From the NCBI GenBank assembly GCA_030068145.1, contig JAPJBO010001071.1, forward strand, positions 1 through 64,000: DNA of 64,000 nt. Direction: 5' to 3'. The DNA is from Diplonema papillatum. Taxonomy: Eukaryota; Euglenozoa; Diplonemea; Diplonemida; Diplonemidae. The notes under the pieces were generated by a model. The model made no database searches, was not told where the DNA came from, and saw only the letters and a list, made by a program, of their open reading frames with translations. Of the stretch, positions 11,227-22,900 are shown piece by piece. How positions within the stretch are numbered: position 1 is the stretch's first letter; each line of letters opens with the position of its first letter. Position numbers and translations under genes: made by a program.

Positions 11227-11759
11227 GAGAGTCATTCCCTGCTGAAAAACGAACGACAGCACCTTTGCTCACCGGCGCCGCCATATAAACACAAAACGTG
11301 ATCAAACGATGATTCTTCAACCCCTTGTGCCATTGTGCCATATCCTCCTCCCGCTCAGATCGCCCGCGCGAAATGAATGCTTGTGTATTTCTTCCCCCCA
11401 CACAACGGCCAGTGCTCGCCCTGCGACGTGAGTCTAGGTCAGCAGTATGAACCAGCTTCCTGAGAGATACTCTTTGTTGTGCAAAAAAAAAAAGGAAAAT
11501 AAACAACGAGCCCCCACGGGATCGTCGGAAGCATTTTTTAAAAAGAAGCGAATTCAAGCAACTCGCCCACCGGCAAAAGACCCAACCTCCAAGGGCAGTC
11601 CGACACTTGCTGTCGCCAGGAGGGGGAAAACGCCTCAAAAAGAGCATTCTCTTTAGAGACCCTTCGTGACAGGGCCGCGAGCCGCACCTCGGCTCCGACG
11701 ACGACTTGCCGTAGCAGTACGGGGTAGGGAGGAGACCGGAAACCTTCTGATGAGTACGC

Positions 11760-12170
11760 GGACTCATCTCTCTCTCTCTCGGGAAAGATCAGCGCGGTAG
11801 CGATGACCACGAGAACCCATACAGGTGGGTGGGGAGAGGCCCTCGGACTGCTAGCCGGTCCATCCCCTCTTATTGACCGTGATAGACCAAAGAATACAGC
11901 ACCGGGCAATTCGATGCAGCTCCAGGGACTAGAGATGGACCTGATAAACCGTGGTGGACCGTGTTTCACTGTGATAAACAGCGGCAGACACTTCGATGCA
12001 GTTTCAAGAGATAGGGACGGACCGGCTCAGCTAAGGCGTGACCACCCCAGGGAGCCGCCCGTCTAGCCTGGCCACCTGACGGTGTGGGCCCACCTGGCGT
12101 CGGAGGCCCACACCCTTTGTCTTTGTTTGATGTGTTCTCTCTCTTTCTCTCTTTGTTTGATGTGTTCTCT
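11760..12170 (-). repeat. Dispersed repeat R10, copy 2 (inverted)
   Basis: Read on the minus strand it matches 1-240: the GTGTTCTCTCTCTTTC end, the CCACCTGACGGTGTGGGCCC block, CAGGGAGCC and the AACCCATACAGGTGGGTGGG segment. It holds an additional middle part (about 11850-12040) with AATTCGATGCAGCTCCAGGG. Relatives of this part occur at about 6200, 7400, 25750 and 26650 (R11). It is non-coding. Confidence 0.75.
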
Positions 12171-14577
12171 CGTATCTATTATTGTGGCCGGCCATCCGGC
12201 GTTTGGACCGCGCTGTTTTTTAAATGTCTGTCCGTGTCTATTCCCAACTTTAAACGGGCGTGAGCTCGGAATTCCTTCATTGACCCCCATCGTCGTCAGT
12301 TCTGCAACGCAGGCCGACGCGGGATGAACAGAAAGCTGGCGCGAGGCGTCGCGACCGCTCACCAGGTTCCACAACAACACAAGGGTGTCTCTTCAGCTGC
12401 CAGCAGGACGTCCCAGTACCATAGCCACGTAATACAAAGGTTTCCGACAATTTCCGTAAAAGTGCTGACCGCTGACACGACACTTTGTAGGCTCGTCAAG
12501 CAACTTTCTATCCGGCACACACGGAATTCCACTAAGCGAGTAAGGAAAGGTTCATTCAACACCCTCTGACACCCTGAAACTTCAAAGCCTCGGAGTTTGA
12601 GGCGAAGTTTCACTCTGGAAAAAGAACGCTTGAACAAAGGGCGTCGCGCGCATGGCAATAACGTGATACACAAACCCTTACTCGAACTACTCGTCACTCG
12701 ACACACCGAAGCAAACCCCTATGGAAAAAAAAACGATCGTTTTTTTTCAGGCCAAAATCACGAATTCTCGTAAACGATCGTTTCCAATCCGTGGGCTATA
12801 GTTTCAAATCCCCCCTATGTCCGACATATTTTCATTTTGACACCGTGGAAGAGGTCCTCCCCCCACCGCTTTCTTTTTTGGACACACTGCGGATCCTAGC
12901 CTCTGAAGCTGGATCTGAACCTGAAGGTTTGAAAGCAGGTGTCACACCCGCTTTTTGGCTCGGGCGTCCACGACTCCGGCTTCTTGATGCTGGGCTCCAC
13001 TGTGTGTGCGGGTCCAAGATATTTGGCCATTTTCTAAGCGTGAACCCTGCACACCGTTGCAGGGCTGCTACTGCCAACAGCCATCTACGCCACCTTTCTT
13101 TACCTTCCCAGCTATGCATTCACTCCAACATCTACCAAAGCCACTCCACGCAGTCTAGCACCCATTGTCTAAGCCGTTCTTCGCTCCCTCCCACCTTCTT
13201 CTTTTTGCACTCCGTCTGTGTTTTCTTTGTGTCTCCCTTTCCAGGCCACCTTCAATGCAGTTCTTCGTTCGTTTTCGAAAGCCTTTTAAGCCACGATCTC
13301 GACCTCGAGTACGTGCTGACCTCATCTTGAGGTCAGCACGTACCCATTTGCCCTTGGTGCAGATACGCGGCGTCGTGTTCGTAGAAGGCTCGAAAAGAAA
13401 GGGTTTCTCTCGGAGCCACAAAGCCTCTTCCCCTCTCCAACACCGTCCCTTCGCAGGGGTATGTTTTTTTTGTTTTCATTTTGCAAGTGTGCAAGTACTG
13501 GTTGTCTACAAACACTACCACTATTTGATCCTGCTACTGTTCGGCTACCCGTAAACTTTTTATTTTGTGCTGCTCACGATTGCCAAGCCTAACGCAACCT
13601 ATAGCAACACCGAATCCCGCCCTTTCGCGAAAAAAGGAAGACTTCCACCTTTTCGTCAAGAGTTGCGCCTCAACTATTCGTCAGCAGCGCTGTTGCACGG
13701 AAGGGTGCATTTCCGGAACACCGGCACGTGAAGAAACCGTGCTAGCGAAACCAACCCGCCGCAAAACAACCACCGGGTCTAGTGGTGCTCACGATAAGTA
13801 ATGAGTAACGATACCCCAGTCTTGGAACAACATCCAAGATTTTGCATCATTTTAGCCATCATTCGGTCAGCTGGTAGGGCCCTAACTCCGGAGATGTTCT
13901 TTTCGCGGGTACTGCAACTAGCGCAGGGAATGGTTGGCTAGCTGATCTCTTGAGCTGCTCACGAAATTCAGGGAACGGACATCGAACGAATCCCCCAGTC
14001 AAATGTCAAGAGCTCAGACTCAACTGTTCCCTCCGGCGAGAAACGAACTTTACCCCCCGCCCCGCCCGTCCCCATGACTTGCTGAGTTTTGTAACTCATT
14101 GCTCAGACACTGTTGTAGTGGCCCTCTCCCGGAAGGGATTTTCCTGCTCTTGTTAGCATGGCGAGCTGCGAACAGTCACCCGAAGAGACCAGGCCCACGT
14201 TGCTGTCCTGTCCTGTGCCGACACTCGAATTAAGATACGTTGTGACCGCAGGAGCACACAGCACACCCCTCCCAGCAAGCACACGAGTGCAGCAACGCGG
14301 TCCAAATAAGTAAGAGTTCAGCTTCCACGCTGGTGTTACCATTCCTTAAGTTTAGGTCCGAAGCACGGTGGCTGAGCACGTACCATCCTTGCATCCTCCC
14401 GCTCCCCCCACCCGCCCTCGAAAAGAAAAGTATGAAAAGACCTTCGGGCAAGCAAAAGCCCGAGCCAGGGCCCGGGTGGTGCGAAGAAACCCCTGTGGCC
14501 ACTTTGCATTCAAAAAAGACCTCTGTTCTCTCGTTCTTTCGTATCGGATCGGATCGGTCAAGTGGGCTGTGCTGGCG

Positions 14578-14960
14578 GTTGTGTCCTATCAAATGCACTG
14601 GCAACAAGATGACGAAGGCTCGGTTTCCGATGGTGCGCTACAGCTGAGTTCCCTCCTAGAAGACGATCAAGTAGCAACCCACTGTGAAACATCAGGTATT
14701 CTTTCAAGTGTACCATGCCCGCAACACCGGGTGCTTGCTCCGTTTTCATGAGCATGATTCGCCACGGATGTGTGGCTGGATTTGTTGGAAGCCGATGGCT
14801 ATGTTAGGCACACTACCTAAGTATTATTGCTTCAGTAGTGCGCACGCTTAGAGCCCAGTTGCACTAGTTTACCATGCCCGCAACACCGGGTGCTTGCTCC
14901 GTTTTCATGAGCATGATTCGCCACGGATGTGCGGCTAGATTTGTTGGAAGCCGGTAGCCG
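14578..14960 (+). repeat. R7 repeat units (two units plus leader)
   Basis: Two head-to-tail units 150 bases apart begin with CATGCCCGCAACACCGGGTG (14724 and 14874). They run through TCATGAGCATGATTCGCCAC and GTAGTGCGCACGCTTAGAGC. They are preceded by a leader (GATGACGAAGGCTCGGTTTC..) that also precedes the larger R7 array at 39.5-40.7 kb. No coding or tRNA-type structure was recognised. Confidence 0.85.
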
Positions 14961-15387
14961 TGTTAACAGCATCAGAAGGCAAGTTGTCACCGATTCCGCC
15001 CTTGTTTGGTCATCGACGGTAGCTTGTGAGTTGACAAGACAGCATCCGTGGCTGCAGGTCAGCGGCAAGTACTTGACAGGTCATGTCGCACCCGAAAGCT
15101 GCGTCGCCTCTAACGGCACATTTTCTCTTCCAATGTTGCCCGTGTTGATTCTCCGCGTTTTTCACAGCATCATGCCGGACATCCGAACCGCATGTAGATC
15201 CCTGTTCTGGGTAGACCCCGCCATGAAGACGCAGCCGGCGGAACAGTCTCCAGCGCTGCTCCGGTCACTGCCACTTGCTAGGAAACACACCTTTATGACC
15301 GGAATTCACTTTTTGTCCTTGATGCATGGTGAGCGGACAAAAAAAACCGCTGTTTGTGCCTGCGGGGACTAAAAGAGGGTTTTATAT

Positions 15388-15640
15388 CATGCAGGGTCAA
15401 AACCTTGTGTCTTTTTGGTAAACGCTGCCGCGGGGGCCGACAGAGCCTGAGAGCCCAAGAAAAAAAATTGGAAAAAAAAAATTGCTCAACTTCATCAAAA
15501 AATACCGCAGTATTTGTTCCAATTATGTTTTAAAATTCGGGTTTCAAAACCCCATTTTTTTTCCAGAAAAATGGTTGGCCACTTTTTTTTTGGGTCTAAA
15601 TCCCTGTTACCAAAAAGACACAGTGTTTTGACCCTGCATG
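15388..15640 (+). mobile_element. TIR element R4, copy 2, complete with 4-bp target duplication
   Basis: This is a 253-base element with about 36-base terminal inverted repeats: left CATGCAGGGTCAAAACCTTG running into GTGTCTTTTTGGTAA, right TTACCAAAAAGACACAGTG to GACCCTGCATG. It is flanked by ATAT on both sides (15384-15387 and 15641-15644), a 4-base target-site duplication. The interior is A/T-rich with no coding frame, so it is non-autonomous. It ends about 175 bases before the Nopp140-like gene. The superfamily is not determined. Confidence 0.88.
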
Positions 15641-15814
15641 ATATGACGGGGACCCTGCCCTCCGGAAAATACTCGGGCCAAAAAGAGCCCTCGGACAAAA
15701 AGGGGTTTGCATTGCCCGGTGAAAATATACCAATTTACATGTCTCTGACAAGCGAACGCCTCCTCCGGAAAAGAAGATAGGACGCCACAGGAAGAGAAAA
15801 GGGAGGGCGACACG

Positions 15815-17568
15815 ATGCCTACCCCGAGCCCCGCCGAGATCAATGTCCTCGTGTACGACTATTTGAAAGTGGTGGCGAAGGAAGGCGCGAAGGCCTTCAA
15901 GAACAGCCCCTCTGTTGTGATGGACCGAGAAGCGTGCCAGAAGCTGTTCGGAACCACGATTTTGAAGGACGTCGTCGTGCAGGAGAAGATGCAGACCGCG
16001 ACCGACGCAGACTCTTCGTCGGACGACGCTTCTTCCGACGAGGAAGAGACGAAGCCTGTAGCCGCCAAGAAGCCGTCGGCAGCGCAGGAGGACAGCTCGT
16101 CGTCCGACGAGGATTCGTCTGAAGACGCTGCCCCGAAGGCGCAAGCGAAAAAACCGGCACCGAAGAAGGAGGCAAGCTCCTCGTCAGACGGCGACTCGTC
16201 TTCCGACGACAAACCTGCGGCGAAAGCACCGGCCGCTGCCAAGGACGACGATTCGTCGTCTGACGACGATTCGTCATCCGAGGATGAAGCACCCGCCAAG
16301 CCCGCGCCCAAGAAGCGGGCCGCGCCGGCCTCCTCGTCTTCTGATGACTCCTCCGACGAAGCGCCGCCCGCCAAAAAAGCCAAGCCGGCCGCCAAAAAGG
16401 CAGCTGCTTCTGACGACTCTTCCTCCGATTCTTCGGACGACGATTCCGACGAAAAACCCGCTGCGAATCCAGCGGGGAAGAAGGCTGCTGCTGCTGCTGC
16501 TGTTGACGACTCTTCCTCCGATTCTTCTGACGATGATTCTGACGAGAAGGCCGCTGCGAAGCCAGCAGCGAAGAAGGCTGCGGCTACCGACGACTCTTCC
16601 TCCGATTCTTCTGACGATGATTCTGACGAGAAGGCCGCTGCGAAGCCAGCAGCGAAGAAGGCTGCGGCTACCGACGACTCTTCCTCCGATTCTTCTGACG
16701 ACGATTCTGACGAGGAGCCCGCTGCGAAGCCAGCGGCGAAGAAGGCTGCTGCTACCGACTCCTCCTCATCCGATTCTTCCGACGACTCTTCCGACGAAAA
16801 ACCCGCTGCGAAGCCAACGGCGAAGAAGGCTGCTGCTGTTGACGACTCTTCCTCCGATTCTTCCGACGACGATTCTGACGAGGAGGCCGCTGTGAAGCCG
16901 GCGGCGAAGAAGGCTGCTACCGACGACTCTTCCTCCGCTTCTTCCGACGACTCTTCCGACGAAAAGCCCGCTGCGAAGCCAACGGCGAAGAAGGCTGCTG
17001 CTGCCGACGACAGCTCAGCGTTGTCTTCCTCTGACGACGACGACGATGCCCCCGCAGTGAGCAGCAAGCGGAAGACGCCCCCCTCATCCGCCGCAGCGCC
17101 TCCCTCGAAATTCGCGAAGACCGAGAACGGTTCCAAGCCGAAGCCCAAGGTTGCACTCTCTCCCTTTTTCACTAGCGCTTGAAATTGTGAGCAAAATAGA
17201 CACGATGTCGAATAAGCGACCCCAAGTGCAAAGGTCACCCGGAAACCCTGAATCCCAAGCGGACTTTAACTGTCGAAACACTGCAGGAAGTGAAACGCTT
17301 TTGCCGGGTCGAAACCGAGAACAGGACGTGGTTCAACAAGGATATCGCCGACCACACGACGTACGAAAGCTTGCGGCCGGACGAAGAGCAGGAAAACGAG
17401 TTCTCGCATAAGGCGTACCGCGACCTTGTGGTGACAAAAGGCAAGAGTTTCACCAAGGCCAAGAACAAGAAGAAGAAGTGTACCTACCGTGCGGGCATCA
17501 TCGACCAGTCGGCTCGCAGCCTCAATCTCGCATCGTATGCAGTCTTTAGCCGATTTTTCAGCTGGTGA
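15815..17568 (+). CDS. Nopp140/SRP40-like nucleolar phosphoprotein
   Basis: There are two exons, 15815-17149 and 17287-17568, in phase, giving 538 residues; the 137-base intron is GT..AG. The N-terminus (residues about 8-50, LVYDYLKVVAKEGAKAF) fits the LisH-like start of Nopp140. Residues 65-430 alternate Ser/Asp/Glu clusters with Ala/Lys/Pro blocks (unit near SSSDSSDDDSDE then KPAAKKAA), typical CK2-phosphorylated repeats. The second exon supplies the SRP40 C-terminal domain: VKRFCRVETE, YRDLVVTKGKSFTKAKNKKK, YRAGIID. Nopp140 chaperones box C/D and H/ACA snoRNPs between nucleolus and Cajal bodies. The intron ends with an R1 repeat (17233-17280) directly before the acceptor CTGCAG. The conserved domain split over the intron fixes the gene model well. 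The long reverse-strand frame opposite it is a by-product of the repeats. Confidence 0.92.
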
Positions 17569-19901
17569 AGCCGATACCATTTGCGCACTTACCCACGGTA
17601 AAAAAACGTACAAAAACCTAGACACAAATATATCTCAAAGCATTGGCAAACTAACACGAAAAGCCTCTAGGCAACCCCCCGATTTCACATTTATTTCCCT
17701 CGTGCTCGTTTTAAAAAAAGTAACGTTGCTTGCTACTAGTGGGTTAACTTGAACGCGTACAGATCAAAACGCACAACCAAACCGGGAACCCTCAACCAAC
17801 ACAGGGATAGCGACTGAGGGCAGCATTGCGCTGTGCTTCATTGTACGTAATATCGGAATTTTGATCCGCGCCCACTCGAGCGTGTTTGCCTGAAGTGCGA
17901 ATAATCGAATCTGTGGCAACGGTCTGCGCCGTTGTCTTGCGGTTGCCTTGTTGCTGGTGTTCCGCCTCTTCAGCCTGTCCCTTCAGATGCGCTTCTGGCG
18001 CCTCTCTCCTTCGTCTGCCCGACCGGCTGCACGGTCTGCGAAGCCCGTCGACTGATGGTCGTTTGGGCGGTGCTCGTGCAGCCTTTGATGGCGGACGTTT
18101 GCACAGAATCGGCACGCGAGCGAGGCGGTTTGCCGCTCGTTGCCAGCTTCTCGTTTCGGAGTTTTCTTTCGACGGTTCACTGCCGCAAAGGTAACGCCGC
18201 AAACCGCTGTTAGGCACGCTGCAATGAACAACCACGCTGTACTCTGTTGGGTGCTGTGTATACTTTGCGATGACACTGTCTTTCGCGTTAGTCTGAAAGC
18301 CGCTGCGGAACTGACAGCAAGCCCCGACCACGACGAAAAGCGCCACTTAAGCGCCTTGTGCGGACCGAGTTACGTGCTCTTTGGTCACAACTGGACCTTT
18401 AGGCAAACCCCCGTCTTCACATCTCTTCTACGGTCCGCGACGTCAGTGACGTAGACACTGCCAACGGTGCGGAAACAAAACTTTCATTTCCGGAGGGCAC
18501 GAAACGGCGAATCGGAACTGGACACGCTTCTGGTAGTATCGATTAACAACACTGATACGACTGCTCAGGAAACGACTGGAATTGAGCTCATACACCATGT
18601 ATCGGGAAAGGTTGCGCCATGATGTTTGCTGCATGACCACGTTAACAAAACTGAGGAGTGCAGAGTCCCGAGGCCTTCCGACGAGCGGGGCGAGCCTTTC
18701 CGACGCTCGCTCCCTTGGCCGTGTCACGCAAAGTATCAACGAACATACCCCCCCCCTAGCCCCCTCTCCCTGTATTCCTCCTTTGTTTCCTGCGCCCTCA
18801 TTTGTCGTCAGCACCGCTATCCTGATCACAGAATCATCAAGTGAAAGTTAAGCAAAAGCACGAGCGTGTACCCGTGATGCCTTTCATGGCTCTACTTTTT
18901 TGCGTTCTCCAGACGTCACAACGCGATATACCGAAGGGGTCTCTGCTGCGCGGGAGCAACGCTTCGCGTCGCTCGACGGTACCGCAACCCTGCTCTTTTT
19001 TATGTACCAACCCCTAACGGACCCGGGGTGCGGGGTCCAACTTGGGCGTTTTGCCCAAGTTGCGGGACTGTGGCTCCTTGTCGAAAGGTTTCGTTACACG
19101 TCTGTTCACAGCAGCGAGCATTGATCCCGTTGATGTGTCCTCACTACCAGGCGCAGTGTCCGAACCTCAGCTCGGATTCTGACTTTTTGCGACATTGCAC
19201 ATGTGTGCCTGTCCGTAAAGGGTTACCACTGCATTGTTGGGGCTAAAAGTAGTTGGCAGCGTAGTACATGCAAACTTGTGGGGTATGGCACTTGCACTTT
19301 AAAGAACTCAATGCAAACTCGGAGTCCGCGTGGAGGCGGAGTCTCTGACGTGGACGCGGGTTGCCGCGGTTTGCCGTTTCCGCGCAGTGGTCCGGGAGCG
19401 AGCCTTCTGGACCCTCAGTGGGTGTCCGTGTGTTAGCCCGTCACGTGTTGACGTGCACGGCGGTCCGTGGACTCGCGTTACTTTCCTTGCCACGAAGGAG
19501 CAGGCATGTTCCAAGGGTTCACATGGCAGACTCAGCTTCCGAATGGAAGGACATGTGTGACCCAGCAACACGCAAGCGCATCCTACTCGTCCATTTGTTG
19601 AAGATCTCCCCACCACAAGTGCTTAACGAAGGACGGCACCAACACGGCGGACACAAGCAAGAGTTTGGTCCCTCTCGGTTGCGGAAGGTGGCGCCTGCTC
19701 CGAAGCTGCGCCTGTGGCCGTACATAGGAATCCTCAAAGAGAAAGAACCCCGCACCCACATCCCAAGCCGTCCAGGGGAAAAGAGCAAGACCGGCGTGCC
19801 TCCGCCCGGCAATTAACCCGGGCGCCGGCTGCTGCGCAAGGCACACCCCCCCCCCCCCGCACCCCTCCCTTCCCAAACGAGCAGGAGGGACACCCGCGAC
19901 A
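17569..19901. other. Intergenic stretch with repeats, no gene recognised
   Basis: It holds an R12 repeat at about 17575-17690 (GCGCACTTACCC, AAAACCTAGACACAAATAT, AACACGAAAAGCCTCT), shared with 61548-61668 and in part 61838-61905. It also holds the LINE-tail insertion at 19276-19311. A near-palindrome lies at about 19038-19068 (CAACTTGGGCGTTTTGCCCAAGTTG). The rest shows no features. Confidence 0.5.
19276..19311 (+). mobile_element. Second ultra-short LINE 3' end with target duplication
   Basis: About 36 bases ending TTTAAAGAACTCAAT lie between two copies of GCAAACT (about 19270-19276 and 19312-19318). The left flank, AGTAGTTGGCAGCGTAGTACATG, matches the motif at about 9689-9712, which lacks the insertion. 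This is the same 3' terminus as the LINE copies at 57-61 kb. The match is shorter and less exact than at 10738. Confidence 0.6.
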
Positions 19902-22900
19902 ATGGTGCGCCTGGTCGGCGACGCCTGGTCTCCGGATGAAGGCCTTTCGGTCGACATCCCGCTCGCCGAACCCTTGGCAAACCATATGCTCACAATCTGT
20001 GACGAGCTCTGCGTCGACTCCGACATGATGGAATACACGATGTGGTCGGTAGAGGCAGGCGAGGTATCCCACATTCAAGAACTCCACACACACTCACACC
20101 TGCACACGCATAAATAATTTGGAATGGCTGGCCAGACCACTCTGGTGAATGTGCCGCATGTTGGCACATTTCGTCGCCTCCTCGCACCAGCACACACGTG
20201 GCTCCTTTCTCCGCTCCGCCACCAGAAACTGAGCGCAGTTCTCGCAGTAGAGCAATCGGTCGCGCTCCTGCACCTGGAACTTGTCTACCATCTCCACCCT
20301 TGCTTTCAAGTCGGTCTACCCTCGTCCTAATTATTAGGGCCGAGTCACCGCAGATGGTGCACTGCTGTTCCTTCCGACTCTTCCAAAAGCTGCCCACTAG
20401 CTCGTGTGGTTCGGCTGGTCCATTGGGTTAATTGAGATGTTCTAGCGTCCAGTGCTGCACGTGTGGACAAGTCCAGCATTTTATTCCTCCTTGGCGGAGG
20501 TGTAGCGTGTCCATCAGACGGAGTAGCTTTTCCCATTGTGGGGCAGAACGTCCGAGGCTACCTGGACTCCGCACAATCGCAAGCATGGGGACAACTCTCC
20601 TGTGCCTTCAGTTCCGCTTTCGTATCTCGTATCTGCTCCCAGGCCGGGCACTTCCAGAACAGGTGTTCAACCGTCTCGCGATCCTGCGTGTCGCAGTACG
20701 GGCATCGTCTCTCGCTCAGCCCCGGTGACTGGTGTGGCTCCTACGATTACCGACCTCAGCAATTCGGTTTGGTAGTGCGCCGCGTCGTTAACCACCCCTT
20801 ACTTCGTTCACGTACGCGATGCTCGTAGGTCTCTGGAGCCTGTCCAGCGCCTCTTTCAAAAGGGAAAAGGGCCCACGTAGCTTTGCCTTGCCAGCCCTTC
20901 TCCGTGGACGTGGAGGCTAGGCTCGCTTTCAGATTTCTGTCGTGGTGGATTCGCATGTTGTGATGCACCTATTTGTTGTAATCGCCGGGATTGGTATACT
21001 GGTACGCTTTTGGTACTGCCTGCTCCGCAACAGGAGTAGCCGGTCGTAGTGTAATTGCATGTAGGTTACTACTGTGGCTCGGTCCTAGTAGTGTCACGAT
21101 TGCATTCACGACTGTGTGTAAGTAAGTGTGCGTGTGTTTACTCCACCCCGGGTCAGTGCAAATGGTCAGGCGAGCGTATGCCCCGAGTCTGCCAACTTTG
21201 TCACAGTATTAGCTTCGGGCGTTTCCGGTAAGGGTAATCCCAAAAAATGTTTTCCGGATACATATATTTTGCGAGCGGGATACCAACGGGGAACGGAATT
21301 ATGTTTTGGAGACAGCGTGAGGATACCCAGCATTGACGAGCGATTTGCACGTCAACACCGCAACGCACCTCCGGAGTCACGACAAAGGAGGACTCGCACC
21401 CTGAGCAACTTCCACCGCCGGGAGAGAACCACTGCCCGGCGAAATCACTGCTTTCGGGTGGGCTAGCCTCTGACACTAGCTGTCGTCGGGAAAACAAACT
21501 CGTTCTCCGGGTCGGGGGGGTGCACAGTCCCACCTCCTCATCTCAGGATTTTGATGAGCTGGACGACGCTTCGGCATTGAAGAAGGTGTACCAGCTCTCG
21601 CGCGACTGCTCGTTGGCGGAGCAAGGCCTGACGGATCCCGAGAGCGTGATCCTGTTCACGCGCATCGCGGCGAGCCCTTCGAACAAAGGCACGCGCGCGC
21701 CCTCTTCGTGCGTGTCGCCGTGGGCGCGGCCATACACCCCGTCACACGCCTCGCTCTTCACCCCGCCGTCCCGCACCCGCACCCCTCCCTCGTCGTTCCA
21801 GGACTCGGAGGAAGACAGCATGGCGCGCGGGGGCAAAAACAAAAAGGGCGCCCAGCGCCACATGAACGCGAGCGGCGCCGCCGGCGCGATGGAAGCGTCC
21901 GGCATGTCGTCCTCGGCCGCCTTCGGCACCCCCCTCGAGCTGCCGGAGGACGAAGCCGTCGCCCTGCAGAACGCGGCCCTCACCCCCGCCCCGCCGGCCG
22001 CCGCGGTGGCCTCCGACGCGTCCCCCGTCGCCGACGCCCAGGAGCTCACACCGGAGCCGGCGGAGAAGGCCGCTTCGCCCTGCTGCGGCCCGAAAAAGGA
22101 GCTGTCCGCCTCGGTTCCGACCGGCTGCTGCAAGCCGTCCGATTCGCCGTCGGCGGAGCCGAAGGCGGCGTCTTGCTGCGCGAAGAAGACCGAAGGCGGC
22201 GAATCCGCGCCGCCGAAGGCGTCGGGGTGTTGCGGTCCTAAGCAGGAGCTGTCCGCCACAGTCCCGACAGGCTGCTGCAAGCCGTCGGCGGAGCCGAAGG
22301 CGGCGTCTTGCTGCGCGAAGAAGACCGAAGGCGGCGAATCCGCGCCGCCGAAGGCGTCGGGGTGTTGCGGTCCTAAGCAGGAGCTGTCCGCCACAGTCCC
22401 GACAGGCTGCTGCAAGCCGTCGGCGGAGCCGAAGGCGGCGTCTTGCTGCGCGAAGAAGACCGAAGGCGGCGAATCCGCGCCGCCGAAGGCGTCGGGGTGT
22501 TGCGGTCCTAAGCAGGAGCTGTCCGCCACAGTCCCGACAGGCTGCTGCAAGCCCTCGGCGGAGCCGAAGGCGGCGTCTTGCTGCGCGAAGAAGACCGAAG
22601 GCGGCGAATCCGCGCCGCCGAAGGCCTCCGGGTGTTGCGACCCGAAGAAGGAGCTGTCCGCGAGCGTTCCGACGGGGTGCTGCAAGCCTTCCGACGCGCC
22701 GTCGGCGGAGCCGAAGGCGGCGTCGTGCTGCCCCTCAAAAAAGGAGCCGTCCGCCGCGGGCCCGGTGCTGGTGGAGCCGAAGGCGTCGTCGTGCTGCGCG
22801 AAAAAGGCCGAAGCGGCGCCCGCCGCCGAAGAGGACGACTGCTGCGCCAAAGGCGAGTGCGGAAAGGTACGCCCTCCCCCCTCCCCGACTCAACCAGACT

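Larger units (their letters stand above)
11227..15387. other. Repeat-rich stretch without a recognised gene
   Basis: Outside the R10 copy (11760-12170) and the R7 units (14578-14960) I see an R1-like motif at 12570-12620 and a 15-base inverted repeat at 13306-13340 (ACGTGCTGACCTCA and its complement). R6-type fragments lie at 13560-13700 and 13975-14030, and an R2-associated border segment at 14095-14200 (CATTGCTCAGACACTGTTG). Open frames are short and unconvincing. Confidence 0.5.

Noticed and set aside
15859-17238. 459-residue reverse-strand frame opposite the Nopp140 gene
   Set aside because: It mirrors the Ser/Asp repeats as Ser/Glu/Ala; the + strand has both LisH-like and SRP40 C-terminal domains.
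21543-22850. 435-residue reverse-strand frame opposite the Cys-Cys gene
   Set aside because: It is a shadow of GC-rich repeats; the + strand frame joins neighbours with correct splice phase and a sensible C-terminus.
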